A stretch of 64,000 bases of DNA from Mesorhizobium sp. LMG 17147 (lineage in GTDB: Bacteria > Pseudomonadota > Alphaproteobacteria > Rhizobiales > Rhizobiaceae). Location of the stretch: the NCBI RefSeq assembly GCF_024297145.1, contig NZ_JANCTC010000006.1, forward strand, positions 186,001 through 250,000, written 5' to 3'. Shown here one piece after another: positions 43,602 to 55,100 of the stretch. Each line of letters begins with the position of its first letter. Within the stretch, counting starts at the first letter, position 1. The position numbers and the translations under genes were made by a program. A model generated the notes under the pieces. It saw only the letters and a program-made list of their open reading frames with translations, was not told where the DNA came from and did not search any database.

Positions 43602-43715
43602 CCGGCGTGGTGCAAACCTCCGTATGATTTCCTTTCGGGCCAATGTGCCTCATGGATGACGGGTGGCTCTGTGGAGATGACCTGCTGCAATCGAGCGGCA
43701 TGAACGCCTTTGATT

Positions 43716-44084
43716 ATGCTCAAGATTCCCAAGATTGCGATCGTGGATGACGATGACGGAGTGCGAAGCTCGCTCGCCAGCCTGCTCAGATCTCTCGGCT
43801 ATGAAGTGTGTGGCTATGCGTCGGCGCTCGAATTTCTTGACGATAAAATTGCCGACGATCCTGGCTGCATGATCACTGACATCCAGATGCCCGGAATGTC
43901 GGGCGACGAACTTCAGGCGGAGCTGATAGCAAGAGGCCGGATTTTTCCGATGATCTTCATGACGGCTTTCCCAAACGAGGCGACGCGAAACAAGGTGATG
44001 GCTGCAGGCGCCCGTGCGTTTCTGGAGAAACCAGTTGAAGCTGATGCGATTACAAGCTGCCTGGAACTACTTCCTCGAGACTAG
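43716..44084 (+). CDS. Stand-alone receiver-domain protein
   Basis: 122 residues from ATG 43716 (TTG 43710 is possible). A single receiver with IAIVDDDDGVR, phospho-Asp55 in CMITDIQMPGMSG, Thr in FMTAFPN and Lys in FLEKPVEADAI. No output domain. It follows FixJ-like and kinase genes after 114 bp. Such single receivers often act as phosphate sinks or connectors for the adjacent kinase. Sequence beyond 44100 is decayed. Confidence 0.88.
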   Translation: MLKIPKIAIVDDDDGVRSSLASLLRSLGYEVCGYASALEFLDDKIADDPGCMITDIQMPGMSGDELQAELIARGRIFPMIFMTAFPNEATRNKVMAAGARAFLEKPVEADAITSCLELLPRD

Positions 44085-44472
44085 CCAACTTCTGGCGCGC
44101 GGTTCGGGAAGTAGCACACAAAGGAGTTGCAAGTACCCCAACGATACGAGTTCAAACTCAAACGCACTCGCGCGCCCCCGGCGTCTGCTTTTAGGAACGG
44201 AGAATAGATACCCGAAAGTTCGATATTAGGCGCGAAGCAGTCGTCCAGCGACAGCCTGACAGTGGTCGCTTGGTCAATTCTTCCGGTTCTCGAGCTGGAC
44301 GGTTTCGTCAGCCGAATCTATGTAACGGCTTGTTTCGGCGCGATCGCGCCGGTGCAAGTCTTTTCACAATGTCGCCGCCGAATCTGTGATGAGGGCCTTG
44401 CAAGCCTAGGCGAGGTAGGCGCTACGCCAGCTTACCGCTGACTTCGATCGGCCTCTCCGCTGTTTGCCGCCA
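44085..44472. other. Gap without recognisable gene
   Basis: About 390 bp after the receiver gene. I see no motif, ribosome site or open frame worth calling. It leads into the tRNA-Asn-flank-like repeat at 44473. Confidence 0.5.
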
Positions 44473-44563
44473 TTCTAGCACAAGTGGAGCGGATCGTAGC
44501 GCAGGGAACGCGCGCTGGCGCGCAATATCGCGCCATAGCGCAGAAGAGGCGGTGGCTCGCCGG
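44473..44563. repeat. Diverged copy of the tRNA-Asn downstream flank
   Basis: About 90 bp match 59827-59920 (the last 40 bases with about five mismatches), including GGCGGTGGCTCxCCGG, which at 59908 is the 3' end of the tRNA-Asn fragment. At this locus the tRNA body does not continue. Confidence 0.65.
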
Positions 44564-44693
44564 GATCGGCGAAGCCGCGAATTACGAATTCTCCATAGCC
44601 CTTCGCCCAAATTCGCAGCAAGAACCCAAGTTGCGAAAACGCGATAGAGACCGCGCGGAAGCACTTCGCCTTGCCGGTGGTCCCACACCCTCG

Positions 44694-44867
44694 CTTCGGG
44701 ACCGAGCTGTTGCTCTCGCTCGGAAGTGCGGTGAAGTGCGGACCTGTGACCTGACGGGCGCAGGAATACCCCGGTGTTACCTGTCCCGGATGTGCAAAGA
44801 GGGTCTGCTTGTGAAGATCGGCTACGGGCGGTATCGCGCTGCGATGGTCGACGCCGCGTCGCCTTAA
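44694..44867 (+). pseudogene. AbiEi-like winged-helix N terminus, remnant
   Basis: LRDRAVALARKCGEVRTCDLTGAGIPRCYLSRMCKEGLLVKIGYGRYRAAM resembles the N-terminal winged helix of type IV antitoxins of the AbiEi group. There is no nucleotidyltransferase partner and the protein stops after the winged helix. It lacks a credible start. Likely a fragment. Confidence 0.4.
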
Positions 44868-44964
44868 GCGGCATCCAATCGAAGCGCGAATGCCTCAAGC
44901 ACTGGAATCGCGCAAGTTCAAGATGTCTGAGTGCATCTTATGCGCCCGGGCATGTGGCAGCTTT

Positions 44965-45231
44965 GCGCCTGATCTCGGCCGTTGAAATCAGCTTCTGCAT
45001 TACCTTAAAGCGGACTTTCACATACGTCGCCGGACAATCGGCTGTATTCGCGAAGCTTGCTCCATCGGAGAATGATGCGGAGGGCTCATCGCACACGCTC
45101 ACAGTTGCCAGTGCGCCACCTGAAGCGGAGTTAATGATCGCCACCCGCATGCGTGATACTGCCTTTAAGCGAATGCTCGAGGTGCTGCCGATTAACGGCC
45201 GCATCCGAGTATCGGTGACGTTGCCCCCAGT
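44965..45231 (+). pseudogene. Ferredoxin/flavodoxin reductase-like fragment
   Basis: FTYVAGQSAVFAKLAP, HTLTVASAPPEAELMIATRMRDTAFKRMLEVLPINGRIRV match the FAD-binding barrel of NAD(P)H-ferredoxin-reductase-like proteins. The NAD-binding domain is absent and the fragment ends at the IS3 element. Confidence 0.6.
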
Positions 45232-45233
45232 TT

Positions 45234-46165
45234 CTATCCAGTTGTGAGTTCGTTTCCGGCGTTGGCATTGCCCTGCTGGGCGGGTGAAGCGGCGGTCGAT
45301 GGCGCGGAGCCTTTGGCGTAGCGCAGCGCGATTGACCGTCGCGGATTGAAGGTGTTGGCGAACTCGTCAGGCGTCTGCCATGCGATCTGGGAGTGAGGTC
45401 GGGCGGTGTTGTAGTCCACTCGCCACAAGTCGAGTGTAACGCGCGTCTGAGCCAGCGAGGAGAACAACGTGTCGTTCAGCAGCTCGTCGCGCAAGCGGCC
45501 ATTGAAGCTCTCGATGAAGCGATCCTGCATCGGCTTCCGGAGCGATGGAATGCCATTCGACACGGTTCTGATCGGCCCAGGCCAGGATAGCGTTTGAGGT
45601 GAACTCGCTGCCATTGTCGCTGACGATCATCGCCGGTAGCCCGCGCTCGCCGATGAGCCGATCCAGCTCTCGTGCGACCCGCATACCGGAGAGCGACGTG
45701 TCGGCCACCAGCGCCAGGCACTCGCGTGTGCAGTCGTCCACGACGGCGAGGATGCGGAAGCGGCGCCCGTCGGTGAGCTGGTCCGACACGAAGTCGAGCG
45801 ACCACCGCTCGTCGGGACGCAGCGGCACTAGCATCGGCGCTCTGGTGCCGATTGCCCGCTTGCGACCGCCCCGGCGGCGAACGGTCAGCTTCTCCTCCCG
45901 GTAGAGCCGGAACAGCTTCTTGTGGTTCACGACCAGGCCTTCGCGCCTCAGCATCACGAGAAGGCGCCGATAGCCGAACCGGCGACGGTCCTGTGCGATC
46001 GCCTTCATCCGCTCCCGCAAGGCGCGGTCGTCCGGCCTGCTGGTCTCGTAGCGAACCGTCATGCGGCAACAGCCGATGGCTTTACACGCCCGCCGCTCAT
46101 CTCGAAGGCATCCTTTGCTAGCGATCTGCTCTTTGTCGAAGCTGTGCCGTTGACCGCGTGTCCGC
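45234..46165 (-). mobile_element. Degenerate IS3-family element (orfB with frameshift)
   Basis: The rve catalytic core DERWSLDFVSDQL, FRILAVVDDCTRECLALVADTSLSG and MIVSDNGSEFTSNAILAWADQNRVEWHSIAP is on the minus strand, with D-D-E residues of the IS3 transposase. After APEADAG the frame shifts by a 2-base deletion at about 45530 to FIESFNGRLRDELLNDTLFSSLAQTRVTLDLWRVDYNTARPHSQIAWQTPDEFAN. OrfA is almost entirely missing. The element is dead. Ends not resolved. Confidence 0.82.
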
Positions 46166-46181
46166 CTCGGTCTGAACGCAC

Positions 46182-47678
46182 TCACCGCATGTTCGATGCC
46201 AGTCGCGGACCAGTGCGGACATCGATGATTTCGCGCCTGGCGGTGTCGATCGCGCCGTTCCAACCGCCGCCAAGCGCCTTGTTCAAGGCTATGTAATCGG
46301 TGGCGATCGAGACGCGGCTTTGCAGGACGGAGTCGTCGGCGGAATAGGCCGAGCGTTGCGCATCGAGCACGTCGAGAAGGCTGGTCTCGCCAGCCTTGTA
46401 AAGCATTCCTTCAAGCCGCGCGGCATCGCCGTACGACTTCGCGGAGGAGGTGAGCTTGCCGTTCCTGATGCGCTCCTGCGACAGCGAGACCGTGGCGTTC
46501 TCCACGTCTTCCAGCGCCGTCAGCACGGCAGCCTTGTAGGCGACGAAATACTGGTCGCGTTGGGCTTTGGCGACGTCGACGGCCGCCTGCAACTGGCCGC
46601 CATTGAACAATGGAACGCTGAGCGTCGGGCCAAAGGACCAGCCGATGGTGGAGTTCTTGCCGAGATCGCCGAGCTTGAGCGCCGTGGTGCTGATATCGCC
46701 GGTCAGGCTGACGCTCGGATAGCGCGCCGCCTCGGCCTGGCCGATCTTGGCGGTGGACTGCGCATACTGCCGCTCGGCCATGCGCACGTCCGGACGGGTG
46801 CGCAGGATGTCGGCCGGGATGCCGGTCGGGATCGGCAGGCGGGGCGCTGGGATCGGCGTTGCGTGCCTCAAGCGCTCGTTGAGGGCCGCTGGCGGCCGCC
46901 CGGTCAGCACGGAAAGGCGATGCACAGCCTCGGCATAGCTGGCTTCCAGACTCGGAACGCCGGCTTCCGTGCCGCTGGCCTGTCCTTCCGCCTTGGCTAC
47001 ATCCGCCGCGGTCGCCGAGCCGGCTAAGGCCATTGTGCGGGTGAGCTGGGCGGTTTGCCGCTGCGATGCGGCAGAGCGCCGGGCAAGCGCGATGCGGGCC
47101 TGATAGCCACGTGCCTGGATATAGTTTGAAGCGACATCGCCGACCAAGGTCAGCAGGGTCGAGCGTAGGCTTTCCTCGGAAGCGTCCAAGCCGTAGCTGG
47201 CGGCCTCGACGCTGCGGCGGTTGGCGCCGAAGAGGTCGAGTTCCCAACTGGCATCGAAGCCTGCCTGATACTGGCTATAGGTCTCGCTGGCTGTGGTGCC
47301 GGCGGTGGTGGCCGATACCCTGTTGCGGGTGGCCGAGGCCGAACCGTCGGCGGAGGGGAGCAACGTGCCGACCGACTGGCGGTAGCTTGCCCGCGCCTCG
47401 CGGATCTTGGCCCTGGCGGTGGCGACATCTAGGTTGCCGGCAACCGCTTCGTCCACAAGCGCGTTCAGCTCGGGATCGCGCAGGCGCCGCCACCATTGCG
47501 ACAGCTGCGCCGGCTTTGCCGGCCTTGCCGCCGCCTTCTGCCCGCCCCAGCTTGCCGGCATCGCCAGCAGAGGTTTCTGGTAGTCCGGACCGACGACGCA
47601 TCCCGAGAGCAGGGCGGCGGCAAATGCGGGCAAAAAGAGCCCCTTCGCGGTCGCGAGACCGCGTTCGAAACCTGTCAT
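46182..47678 (-). CDS. NodT-family outer-membrane efflux lipoprotein (OprM-like)
   Basis: 498 residues. The lipobox LLSGC marks a lipoprotein. Two OEP repeats span about 90-280 and 295-480, with typical LDVATARAKIREARASYRQSVGTLLPSADGSAS and ALGGGWNGA end. It forms a trimeric channel through the outer membrane. Last gene of the RND operon and probably shared by both pumps. About 20 residues after GGGW are unusual and border the IS3 remnant, so the C terminus may be altered. Confidence 0.9.
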   Translation of the reverse strand: MTGFERGLATAKGLFLPAFAAALLSGCVVGPDYQKPLLAMPASWGGQKAAARPAKPAQLSQWWRRLRDPELNALVDEAVAGNLDVATARAKIREARASYRQSVGTLLPSADGSASATRNRVSATTAGTTASETYSQYQAGFDASWELDLFGANRRSVEAASYGLDASEESLRSTLLTLVGDVASNYIQARGYQARIALARRSAASQRQTAQLTRTMALAGSATAADVAKAEGQASGTEAGVPSLEASYAEAVHRLSVLTGRPPAALNERLRHATPIPAPRLPIPTGIPADILRTRPDVRMAERQYAQSTAKIGQAEAARYPSVSLTGDISTTALKLGDLGKNSTIGWSFGPTLSVPLFNGGQLQAAVDVAKAQRDQYFVAYKAAVLTALEDVENATVSLSQERIRNGKLTSSAKSYGDAARLEGMLYKAGETSLLDVLDAQRSAYSADDSVLQSRVSIATDYIALNKALGGGWNGAIDTARREIIDVRTGPRLASNMR

Positions 47679-47689
47679 GGAAGAGACCT

Positions 47690-50600
47690 CTATTCTTGAG
47701 TGGCTGTGGCTGGCGTCCCGCTCGAATTATGGTTGGCTGCCCTGCCTTTGAAGATACGGCGGACCGTGACGAAGAGAAGCGGCACCAGGAAGACGCCGAT
47801 CACGGTCGCCGCGATCATGCCGCCCATCACGCCGATGCCGACCGAGTTCTGCGCGCCCGAGCCCGCGCCGCTGGCGATCGCCAGAGGTGTGACGCCGAGG
47901 ATGAAGGCCAGCGACGTCATCAGGATCGGCCGCAGGCGCTGTCGCGCCGCCTCGAGCGTCGCCTCGACCAACCCCATTCCGGCGGACTGGTGCTCGATGG
48001 CGAACTCGACGATGAGGATGGCGTTCTTGGCGGCAAGACCGATCGTGGTGAGCAGGCCGACCTTGAAGTAGACATCGTTGGTCTGGCCGAAGAGAGTGGC
48101 CGCCGCCAGCGCACCGAAGATGCCGATCGGCACCGACAGCATCACCGCGAAGGGGATCGACCAGCTTTCATAGAGCGCCGCGAGGCAGAGGAACACGACC
48201 AGCGCCGAAATCGCGTAGAGCGACATCGCCTGGTTGCCGGAAAGCTTTTCCTGATGCGACAGCCCCGTCCATTCATGCGAGTACCCGGCAGGCAGTTGCG
48301 CGACCAGCCTGTCGATCTCGTCCATGGCGGCGCCCGAGCTTTGACCGGCAGCCGCGGCGCCCTGGATCTCGACCGCCGCCGAGCCATTGTAGCGTTCGAG
48401 GCGGGGCGATCCGTAGGTCCAGTGGCTTGAGGCGAAGGCCGAGAACGGCACCATTGCGCTACTCGAGTTACGGACCTGCCATCTTTCCAGGTCGTGCGGC
48501 TGCATGCGGAACTCTGGAGCGGATTGCAGATAGACCGGCTTGACGCGGCCGCGATCGATGAAGTCGTTGACGTAGTCGCTGCCCCAGGCGGTCGACAGCG
48601 TGTCGTTGATGTCGGCGAGGCTAATGCCCAGCGCGCTCGCCTTCTCCTGGTCGATATCGACCGAGAATTGCGGCTGATCCTCCTGGCCGTTGGGACGAGT
48701 GTTGGCGAGTAGCTTGCTCTTTGCGGCGAGACCCAGAAGCTGGTTGCGCGTCTGGATCAGCGCCTCATGGCCGGCGCCATTGACGTCCTGCAGATAGAAA
48801 TCGAAGCCGTTGGTGTTGCCGAAACCCTGGATGGCGGGCGGGGCGAGCGCGAAGACCTGGGCGTCCCTGATCCTGGAGAAGGCGCCCATGGCGCGGCCGG
48901 CGACCGCCGATGCGGAAAGCGCCTTGGTCTTGCGCTGGTCGAAATCCTTCATCCGCACGAAGGCGATGCCGACATTCTGCCCGGCGCCGCCGAAGCCGAA
49001 GCCGGAAGCCGTGAACACGCCTTCGACCGCGTCCTTCTCTTCGTTGAGATAGTGGTCGGTCACCTTGGCGAGCACGCGTTCGGTGCGATCCTGCGTTGCG
49101 CCGGCCGGCAGTGAAGCGCTGGTGATCAGGATGCCCTGGTCCTCGTCGGGCAGGAACGAGCTCGGCAGACGGGCGAACATCCAGCCCATGGCAAGGACGA
49201 TCGCAAGGAACACGGCAAGGAAGCGCCAGGGACGGTTGATGATGCCATGCGAGCCGTCGCGATAAGCGATCGTGCCGCGGTCGAAGAGGCGGTTGAACCA
49301 GCCGAAGGGGCCCCGCTGCGTCGCATGGTCCTTTGGCGCGCGCAGGATCGTGGCGCAAAGCGCCGGCGTCAGCACAAGCGCAACCAGTACCGAGAGCACC
49401 ATCGCCGAGACGATGGTGACCGAGAATTGCCGGTAGATAATGCCGGTGGAGCCGCCGAAGAAAGCCATCGGCACGAACACGGCCGAGAGCACCGTGGCGA
49501 TGCCGATCAGCGCGCCGGTGATCTCGTTCATCGACTTGCGCGTCGCTTCCTTCGGCGGCAGGCCTTCCTCCTGCATCACGCGTTCGACATTCTCGACCAC
49601 GACGATGGCGTCGTCGACGAGCAGGCCGATGGCCAGAACCATGGCGAACATGGTGAGCGTGTTGATCGAATAGCCGAAGAAGGAGAGCACGCCGAACGTG
49701 CCGAGCAGCACCACCGGCACGGCGATCGTCGGGATGATGGTGGCGCGCAGGTTCTGCAGAAAAAGCAGCATCACCAAAAACACCAGCACGATCGCTTCGG
49801 CGAGCGTCTTCACCACTTCCTCGATCGACAGGCGCACGAAGGGCGAGGTGTCGTACGGGTAGACGACCTCGACGCCTTGCGGGAAGGTCGAGCTCAGGCG
49901 GTTGATGGTCGCGCGCACTGCTTCTGCGGTGTTGAGGGCATTGGCGCCGGTCGCCAGGCTGACGGCGACACCGGCGGCCGGCTTGCCGTTGTAGTGGGCT
50001 TGGGTGGTGTAGCTTTCGGCGCCGATCTCGACCTTGGCGACATCGTTCAGCCTGACCAGCGAGCCGTCGGTGTTGCTCTTCAGGATGATGTTGCGGAACT
50101 GCTCGGCGGTCTGCAGCCGGCTCTTCGCCGTTACCGTGGCGTTGAGCTGCTGTCCCTTGAGTGCCGGCAAAGCGCCAAGCTGTCCTGCCGAAACCTGGGT
50201 GTTCTGCGCCTCGATCGCCGACGACACGTCGCTCGGCATCAGCGCATATTTGGAGAGCTTGTCCGGGTCGAGCCAGATGCGCATGGCGTAGCCGGAGCCG
50301 AAAAGCTGGGTGGAGCCCACACCTTCGACGCGTTTCAGCTTGTCGTTGACGGTTGAGTCGACATAGTCGGCGAGGTCGGTCGAGTTCATCTTGCCGTCGC
50401 TGGAGACGAAGCCGATGACCATCAGGAAGCCGGTCGAGGATTTGGAGACGGTGATGCCGTTGTTCTGGACGACCTGCGGCAGCTGCGACTGCACCAGCTG
50501 CAGCTTGTTCTGCGTCTGCACCTGGGCGGTGTCCGCGTTGGCGCCGCTGGTGAAGGTCAGAGTGATCGAGGCCGAACCCGTCGAGGTCGAGGTCGCCGTC

Positions 50601-50833
50601 ATGTAGTCGAGATTGTCGATGCCGGTCATGCCCTGTTCGATGACCTTGGTCACGGAGTTCTCGACCGTCTGTGCATCCGCGCCGGGATAGCTGGCGCTGA
50701 TGTTGACGGTGGTCGGCGCGATCTGCGGATATTGCGAGATCGGCAGCGATCGGAGCGCCAGCAGGCCGCCCAGCATGATCACGATGGCGATCACCCAGGC
50801 GAAGATCGGCCGGTTAATGAAGAAGCCGGACAT
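47690..50833 (-). CDS. RND efflux pump, HAE1/AcrB-like (second pump)
   Basis: 1047 residues. It starts [61 protein letters not shown], the AcrB/MexB signature, with twelve TMs. The TM4 proton-relay pair is in [19 protein letters not shown]. Homotrimeric drug:proton antiporter in the inner membrane. Preceded by its adaptor gene after 8 bp. Confidence 0.93.
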   Translation of the reverse strand: MSGFFINRPIFAWVIAIVIMLGGLLALRSLPISQYPQIAPTTVNISASYPGADAQTVENSVTKVIEQGMTGIDNLDYMTATSTSTGSASITLTFTSGANADTAQVQTQNKLQLVQSQLPQVVQNNGITVSKSSTGFLMVIGFVSSDGKMNSTDLADYVDSTVNDKLKRVEGVGSTQLFGSGYAMRIWLDPDKLSKYALMPSDVSSAIEAQNTQVSAGQLGALPALKGQQLNATVTAKSRLQTAEQFRNIILKSNTDGSLVRLNDVAKVEIGAESYTTQAHYNGKPAAGVAVSLATGANALNTAEAVRATINRLSSTFPQGVEVVYPYDTSPFVRLSIEEVVKTLAEAIVLVFLVMLLFLQNLRATIIPTIAVPVVLLGTFGVLSFFGYSINTLTMFAMVLAIGLLVDDAIVVVENVERVMQEEGLPPKEATRKSMNEITGALIGIATVLSAVFVPMAFFGGSTGIIYRQFSVTIVSAMVLSVLVALVLTPALCATILRAPKDHATQRGPFGWFNRLFDRGTIAYRDGSHGIINRPWRFLAVFLAIVLAMGWMFARLPSSFLPDEDQGILITSASLPAGATQDRTERVLAKVTDHYLNEEKDAVEGVFTASGFGFGGAGQNVGIAFVRMKDFDQRKTKALSASAVAGRAMGAFSRIRDAQVFALAPPAIQGFGNTNGFDFYLQDVNGAGHEALIQTRNQLLGLAAKSKLLANTRPNGQEDQPQFSVDIDQEKASALGISLADINDTLSTAWGSDYVNDFIDRGRVKPVYLQSAPEFRMQPHDLERWQVRNSSSAMVPFSAFASSHWTYGSPRLERYNGSAAVEIQGAAAAGQSSGAAMDEIDRLVAQLPAGYSHEWTGLSHQEKLSGNQAMSLYAISALVVFLCLAALYESWSIPFAVMLSVPIGIFGALAAATLFGQTNDVYFKVGLLTTIGLAAKNAILIVEFAIEHQSAGMGLVEATLEAARQRLRPILMTSLAFILGVTPLAIASGAGSGAQNSVGIGVMGGMIAATVIGVFLVPLLFVTVRRIFKGRAANHNSSGTPATATQE

Positions 50834-50841
50834 GATTTGCC

Positions 50842-52128
50842 TCAGTTGCTGCTTGAGGCGCCTTGCGCCGGTTTCTGTCCGCTATCGGCTGCTTGCACGG
50901 GAGCCGGCGCGGCCGAGGACTGATGCTCTTTGACCTCGCCGGTCGTCGGGTCGATCGTCACTTCGACCGGCGTCGCCTCCGCTCCGGCCTTCACGAGTTG
51001 CGTGCCTTCGACGATGATACGCTCGCCGTCACTGATACCCTGATCCACCAGCCAGTCGTTGCCGACGCTGTTGCGCACACTGAGAATGCGTTGTTCAACT
51101 TTGCCGTCGGCATTAACGACCATGGCTGTCGGCTCGCCCTTGGTATTGCGGGTGACGCCGCGCTGCGGCACCAGATAGCTGTTCGGTGCCACCGCCGCCT
51201 CGACGATTGCGCGCACATACATGCCTGGCAGCAGCAGCCGGTCGGGATTGGGGAACTGGGCCCTCAGCCCGAACGTGCCAGTGGTCTCGCTGACATTGGC
51301 CTCGGCGAATTCCATCTTGCCGGTCTGCGAATAGATGGTGCCGTTCTCGAGCTTCAGCTTCACGCTGACACCTTCGCCGTTGAACTTCAGCCGCCCCTCG
51401 GCAATTGCTTGGCGCAGGTCGAGAAGGTTGGTGCTCGATTCCGTGACGTCGACATTGATCGGATCGAGCGTGCGTATGGTGGTGAGGGCATCGGTCTGGT
51501 TTGCCGTCACAAGGGCTCCAGGCGTCAGCGAGGACTTGTCGACGCGCCCGCCGATGGGCGCGATGATCTTCGTGTAGGCCAAATTGATGCGTGCAGTCTC
51601 GACGCTTGCTTTGGCTGACGCAACTTCGGCCTTGGCCTGCGCCAGCGAGGCGGCGGCGTCATCATAATCCTGCTTGCTCACCGCATTCTGACTGATCAAT
51701 CCGGCATAGCGGTCGAACTTCGCCTGCGCGCTCGGCACCGCTGCCTCGGCTTTCTGCTCGGTGGCGATCGCGCTGTCATAGGAGGCCTGGTAACTCGCCG
51801 GACCGATCTGGTAGAGCGCATCGCCCTTGGCAACCTCGCTGCCCTCCTTGAACAGGCGCGACTGGATGATGCCGTCGACCTGAGGGCGCACCTCCGCAAC
51901 GAGGGAGGCGACCGTGCGGCCCGGCAGCTCGGCGGTGATCGCGACCGATTGCGGATGCAGCGTGACGACGCCGACCTCAGGCCTGCCGGCGCCTCCCATG
52001 CCGGGTGGCACCTGGCTCTTCTCCTGCGAACAGGCCGCTAGCAGAAGCGCGGCGCACAGGATTCCCGCCCAGGGAGACAGGCGGCGTAGCCTTGCCGGCG
52101 ATGGAGAACGATCAGGTTGGGTATGCAT
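50842..52128 (-). CDS. RND membrane-fusion protein, lipoprotein (second adaptor)
   Basis: 428 residues from ATG 52128. The lipobox LLAACSQ anchors it to the inner membrane. Typical HlyD/AcrA parts: lipoyl half [42 protein letters not shown], coiled coil (about 140-220), second lipoyl half [23 protein letters not shown] and beta-barrel ending with [17 protein letters not shown]. It overlaps the end of the upstream pump gene by 17 bp. It links the AcrB-like pump encoded downstream to the outer-membrane channel. The C terminus has a long Ala/Ser/Gln tail. Confidence 0.92.
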   Translation of the reverse strand: MHTQPDRSPSPARLRRLSPWAGILCAALLLAACSQEKSQVPPGMGGAGRPEVGVVTLHPQSVAITAELPGRTVASLVAEVRPQVDGIIQSRLFKEGSEVAKGDALYQIGPASYQASYDSAIATEQKAEAAVPSAQAKFDRYAGLISQNAVSKQDYDDAAASLAQAKAEVASAKASVETARINLAYTKIIAPIGGRVDKSSLTPGALVTANQTDALTTIRTLDPINVDVTESSTNLLDLRQAIAEGRLKFNGEGVSVKLKLENGTIYSQTGKMEFAEANVSETTGTFGLRAQFPNPDRLLLPGMYVRAIVEAAVAPNSYLVPQRGVTRNTKGEPTAMVVNADGKVEQRILSVRNSVGNDWLVDQGISDGERIIVEGTQLVKAGAEATPVEVTIDPTTGEVKEHQSSAAPAPVQAADSGQKPAQGASSSN

Positions 52129-55100
52129 TGGCTGGATTTTTCCCTGGAGTTGTGGTCCTCGCCCGGCCGTCCGCGCCGGGCGGTTCGACCAACAGCTTGC
52201 CGAGGTGACGGGCGAGGAAATGCTGGATGTCGTCCATGAAGGTGTAGACCACCGGCACATAGACGAGGCTGAGCACGGTCGAGGAGAGGAGCCCGCCGAT
52301 GACGGCGATTGCCATCGGCGCACGCGTCTCGGCGTCGGCGCCGATGCCGAGCGCGATCGGCAGCATGCCGGCGCCCATGGCGATCGATGTCATGACGATG
52401 GGGCGAGCTCGCTTGCGGGCGGCGTCGAGCAGTGCCTCGAAGCGGCTCATGCCGTGCTCCTTCTCGGCGACGAGAGCATACTCGACGAGCAGGATCGAGT
52501 TCTTGGCCGCGATGCCCATCAGCATCAGTATGCCGATCAACGGTGAGATGCCGAGCGCCTTGCCGGTAACGAGCAGGAAACCAAGCGCGCCGCCGACCGA
52601 CAGCGGCAACGCGACCAGGATGGTCACCGGCTGGACGAAGCTGCGGAAGAGCAGCACCAACGTCAGGTACATCAGGATAATGCCCGCTGCGATCGCGGTC
52701 GCGAAACCAGAGAACAGCTCCTGCATGCGCTGGGCATCGCCGCGCGCAAGCTCATGCACGCCGGCAGGCAGGCTTTTCATGATCGGCAGCGCGCGAATGG
52801 CGGTGGTCGCCTGGCCGAGCGTCAGGCCGGAAAGGTCGGCCTCGACCGTGGCGCTGCGGCTCCTGTCGACGCGCGTGATGCTGTTCGGGCCGGCGTTGAA
52901 GCCGATATCGGCGACGGCGCCAAGCGGAACGACGCCCTTGGTGCCGGTCAGCGGCAGCATGGAGAGCTTTGCCGGATCGTCGATGGCGCCATCGGGCAAG
53001 GTGACGATGATCGAGACCTGACGGTCGCCGAGATTGAATTTCGCCAGGCTGGTGTCGGTGTCGCCGATAGTGGCGATCTTGACCGTCGCGGCAATCTCGG
53101 TCGGCGTAACGCCGAGCTCGGCAGCCTTGGCGCTGTCGGGCCGCACGATCAGCTCGGGCTTGGTGGTGGCTGCCGTCGATGTCGGATTGATCAGTCCGGG
53201 AACCGATTTCATCCCGTCGATCAGCGCATCGCTTGCCTTTTCGAGAGCTTCGCCATCGTCGCCGACCAGCGTTATCGACACCTTGGCGCCGGAGAAGCCG
53301 TCGGCGCCGAACTGGATGCGGGCGCCTGGAATGTCGTTGAGCTTCGGAGAAGCCTCGGCCTCGAATTGCTGCTGGCTCATGGTGCGTTCGGCGCGCGGCT
53401 TCAGGTTGACCGTGACGGTCGCCGTGCGCACCTCGGCCGAGCTCGAGCTTTGGTTCGGCCCGCCTCCCGAAGAGGCGGCCGTGCCGATCGTGGCAAACAC
53501 GCTGTCGACGGCCGGCTCCTTCTTGAGCCGCCTGGTGATGTCCTGCACCACCGCCGTGGTCTGCTCGATGGTCGAACCGGGCTGCAGCTCGACCGAGATC
53601 ATCGAGCGGCCGCGATCCGCCGCCGCCATGAATTCGGTCGGCAAGTGCGTCGCCAGCATCATCGAGCCGGCGAAGAAGGCGATGCCGGCAACGAGCGCGA
53701 TCCAGCGATGGTCGAGCGCCTTGCGCAGCAGCCACAGATAGGCAGGTACCCAGGCCGGCATGTCGCCTTCTTCGTGGCCGCCGGCGCGCACCAGATAGGC
53801 GCCCATCAGCGGGGTGAGCATGCGCGCCACCAGCAGCGAGAACAGCACCGAGACACAGACGACGACGGCAAAACTCAGGAAGAATTTGCCTGGAATGCCG
53901 GACATGAAAGCCACCGGCAGGAAGACTGCGACGATGGTCGCGGTGGTTGCCACCACGGCAAGCCCGATCTCGTCGGCCGCCTCGATCGCCGCCTGATAGG
54001 CGCTGACGCCGGTCTGGCGCATATGGCGCACGATGTTCTCGATCTCGACGATGGCATCGTCGACAAGGATACCGACGACCAGCGAAAGCGCCAGCAGCGT
54101 GATGTTGTTGAGCGAGATGTTGAAGGCCGCCATCACCGCGAAGGTCGGGATCAGCGACAGCGGCATCGCCACAGCCGACACCAGCGTCGCCCTGATGTCG
54201 CGCAGGAACAGCCAGACCACGCCAATGGCGAGCAGCGCGCCGAGCCACAAGGCTTCGAAGGCGGCGTCGTAGCTTTCCTGGACGAAGCCGGACGAGGAGG
54301 TGACTTCGGTGAACTTCGCGACGGTGGTCTTGGCGCCCATGTCGGCGATCGCGGCGCGGGCGGCCTCGACCACGTCAATCTCGCTCGAACCGACCGATCT
54401 GTAGATGTTGAAGGCGACGACCTGCCGGCCGTCGAGATAGGCCGCCTGGCGCGGCTTTTCCCAGCTGTCGACGACGGTGCCGAGGTCGGAGAGCTTGACG
54501 TCGCCGGCGCCGCTCAGCGCGATGCGGGTGTCGGCCAGCGCTTCGACGGTCGTGGCGCTGGCCAGCGTGCGCACCGACTGCTCCTGACCGCCGATATTGG
54601 CGCGGCCGCCCGGCTGGTTGACGTTGTTGGAGGCCAGCGTCTGGCTGACGTCGCCGGCGCTGATGCCGAGAGCGGCGAGGCGGTCGGGGTCGAGCTCGAC
54701 GCGGATGACGCGGTCGACGCCGCCGGAACGGGTGATCTTGGAGACGCCGTCAACACCGAGCAGGACCTTGGCGACGTCATTGTCGATGTACCAGCTCAGT
54801 GCGTCGGGCGACATGGTCGGCGCCTCGACGACGAAGGTCAGCACCGAATTGCCGGTTGCGTTGACCTTCGCCACGACCGGCGTCTGGGCCGCGGCCGGCA
54901 GACTGGACTGCACGCCGGAGACGGCGTTGCGGACATCGTTTGTCGCAGTCTCGGGATCCGTGCCGAGGGTGAATTCGACGGTGGTGACGGATGAGCCTTC
55001 GCTGATCGAGGTCGAGACGTCGTCGACGCCTTCAAGGGTTGCCACCGCGTTTTCGATCACCCGCGCGACCTGGACTTCCATTTCGCTCGGCGCTGCGCCC

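Noticed and set aside
52754..54994. 746-residue plus-strand open frame opposite the first RND pump
   Set aside because: Shadow of the pump gene caused by high GC; rich in Arg, Asp and Gly without domains.
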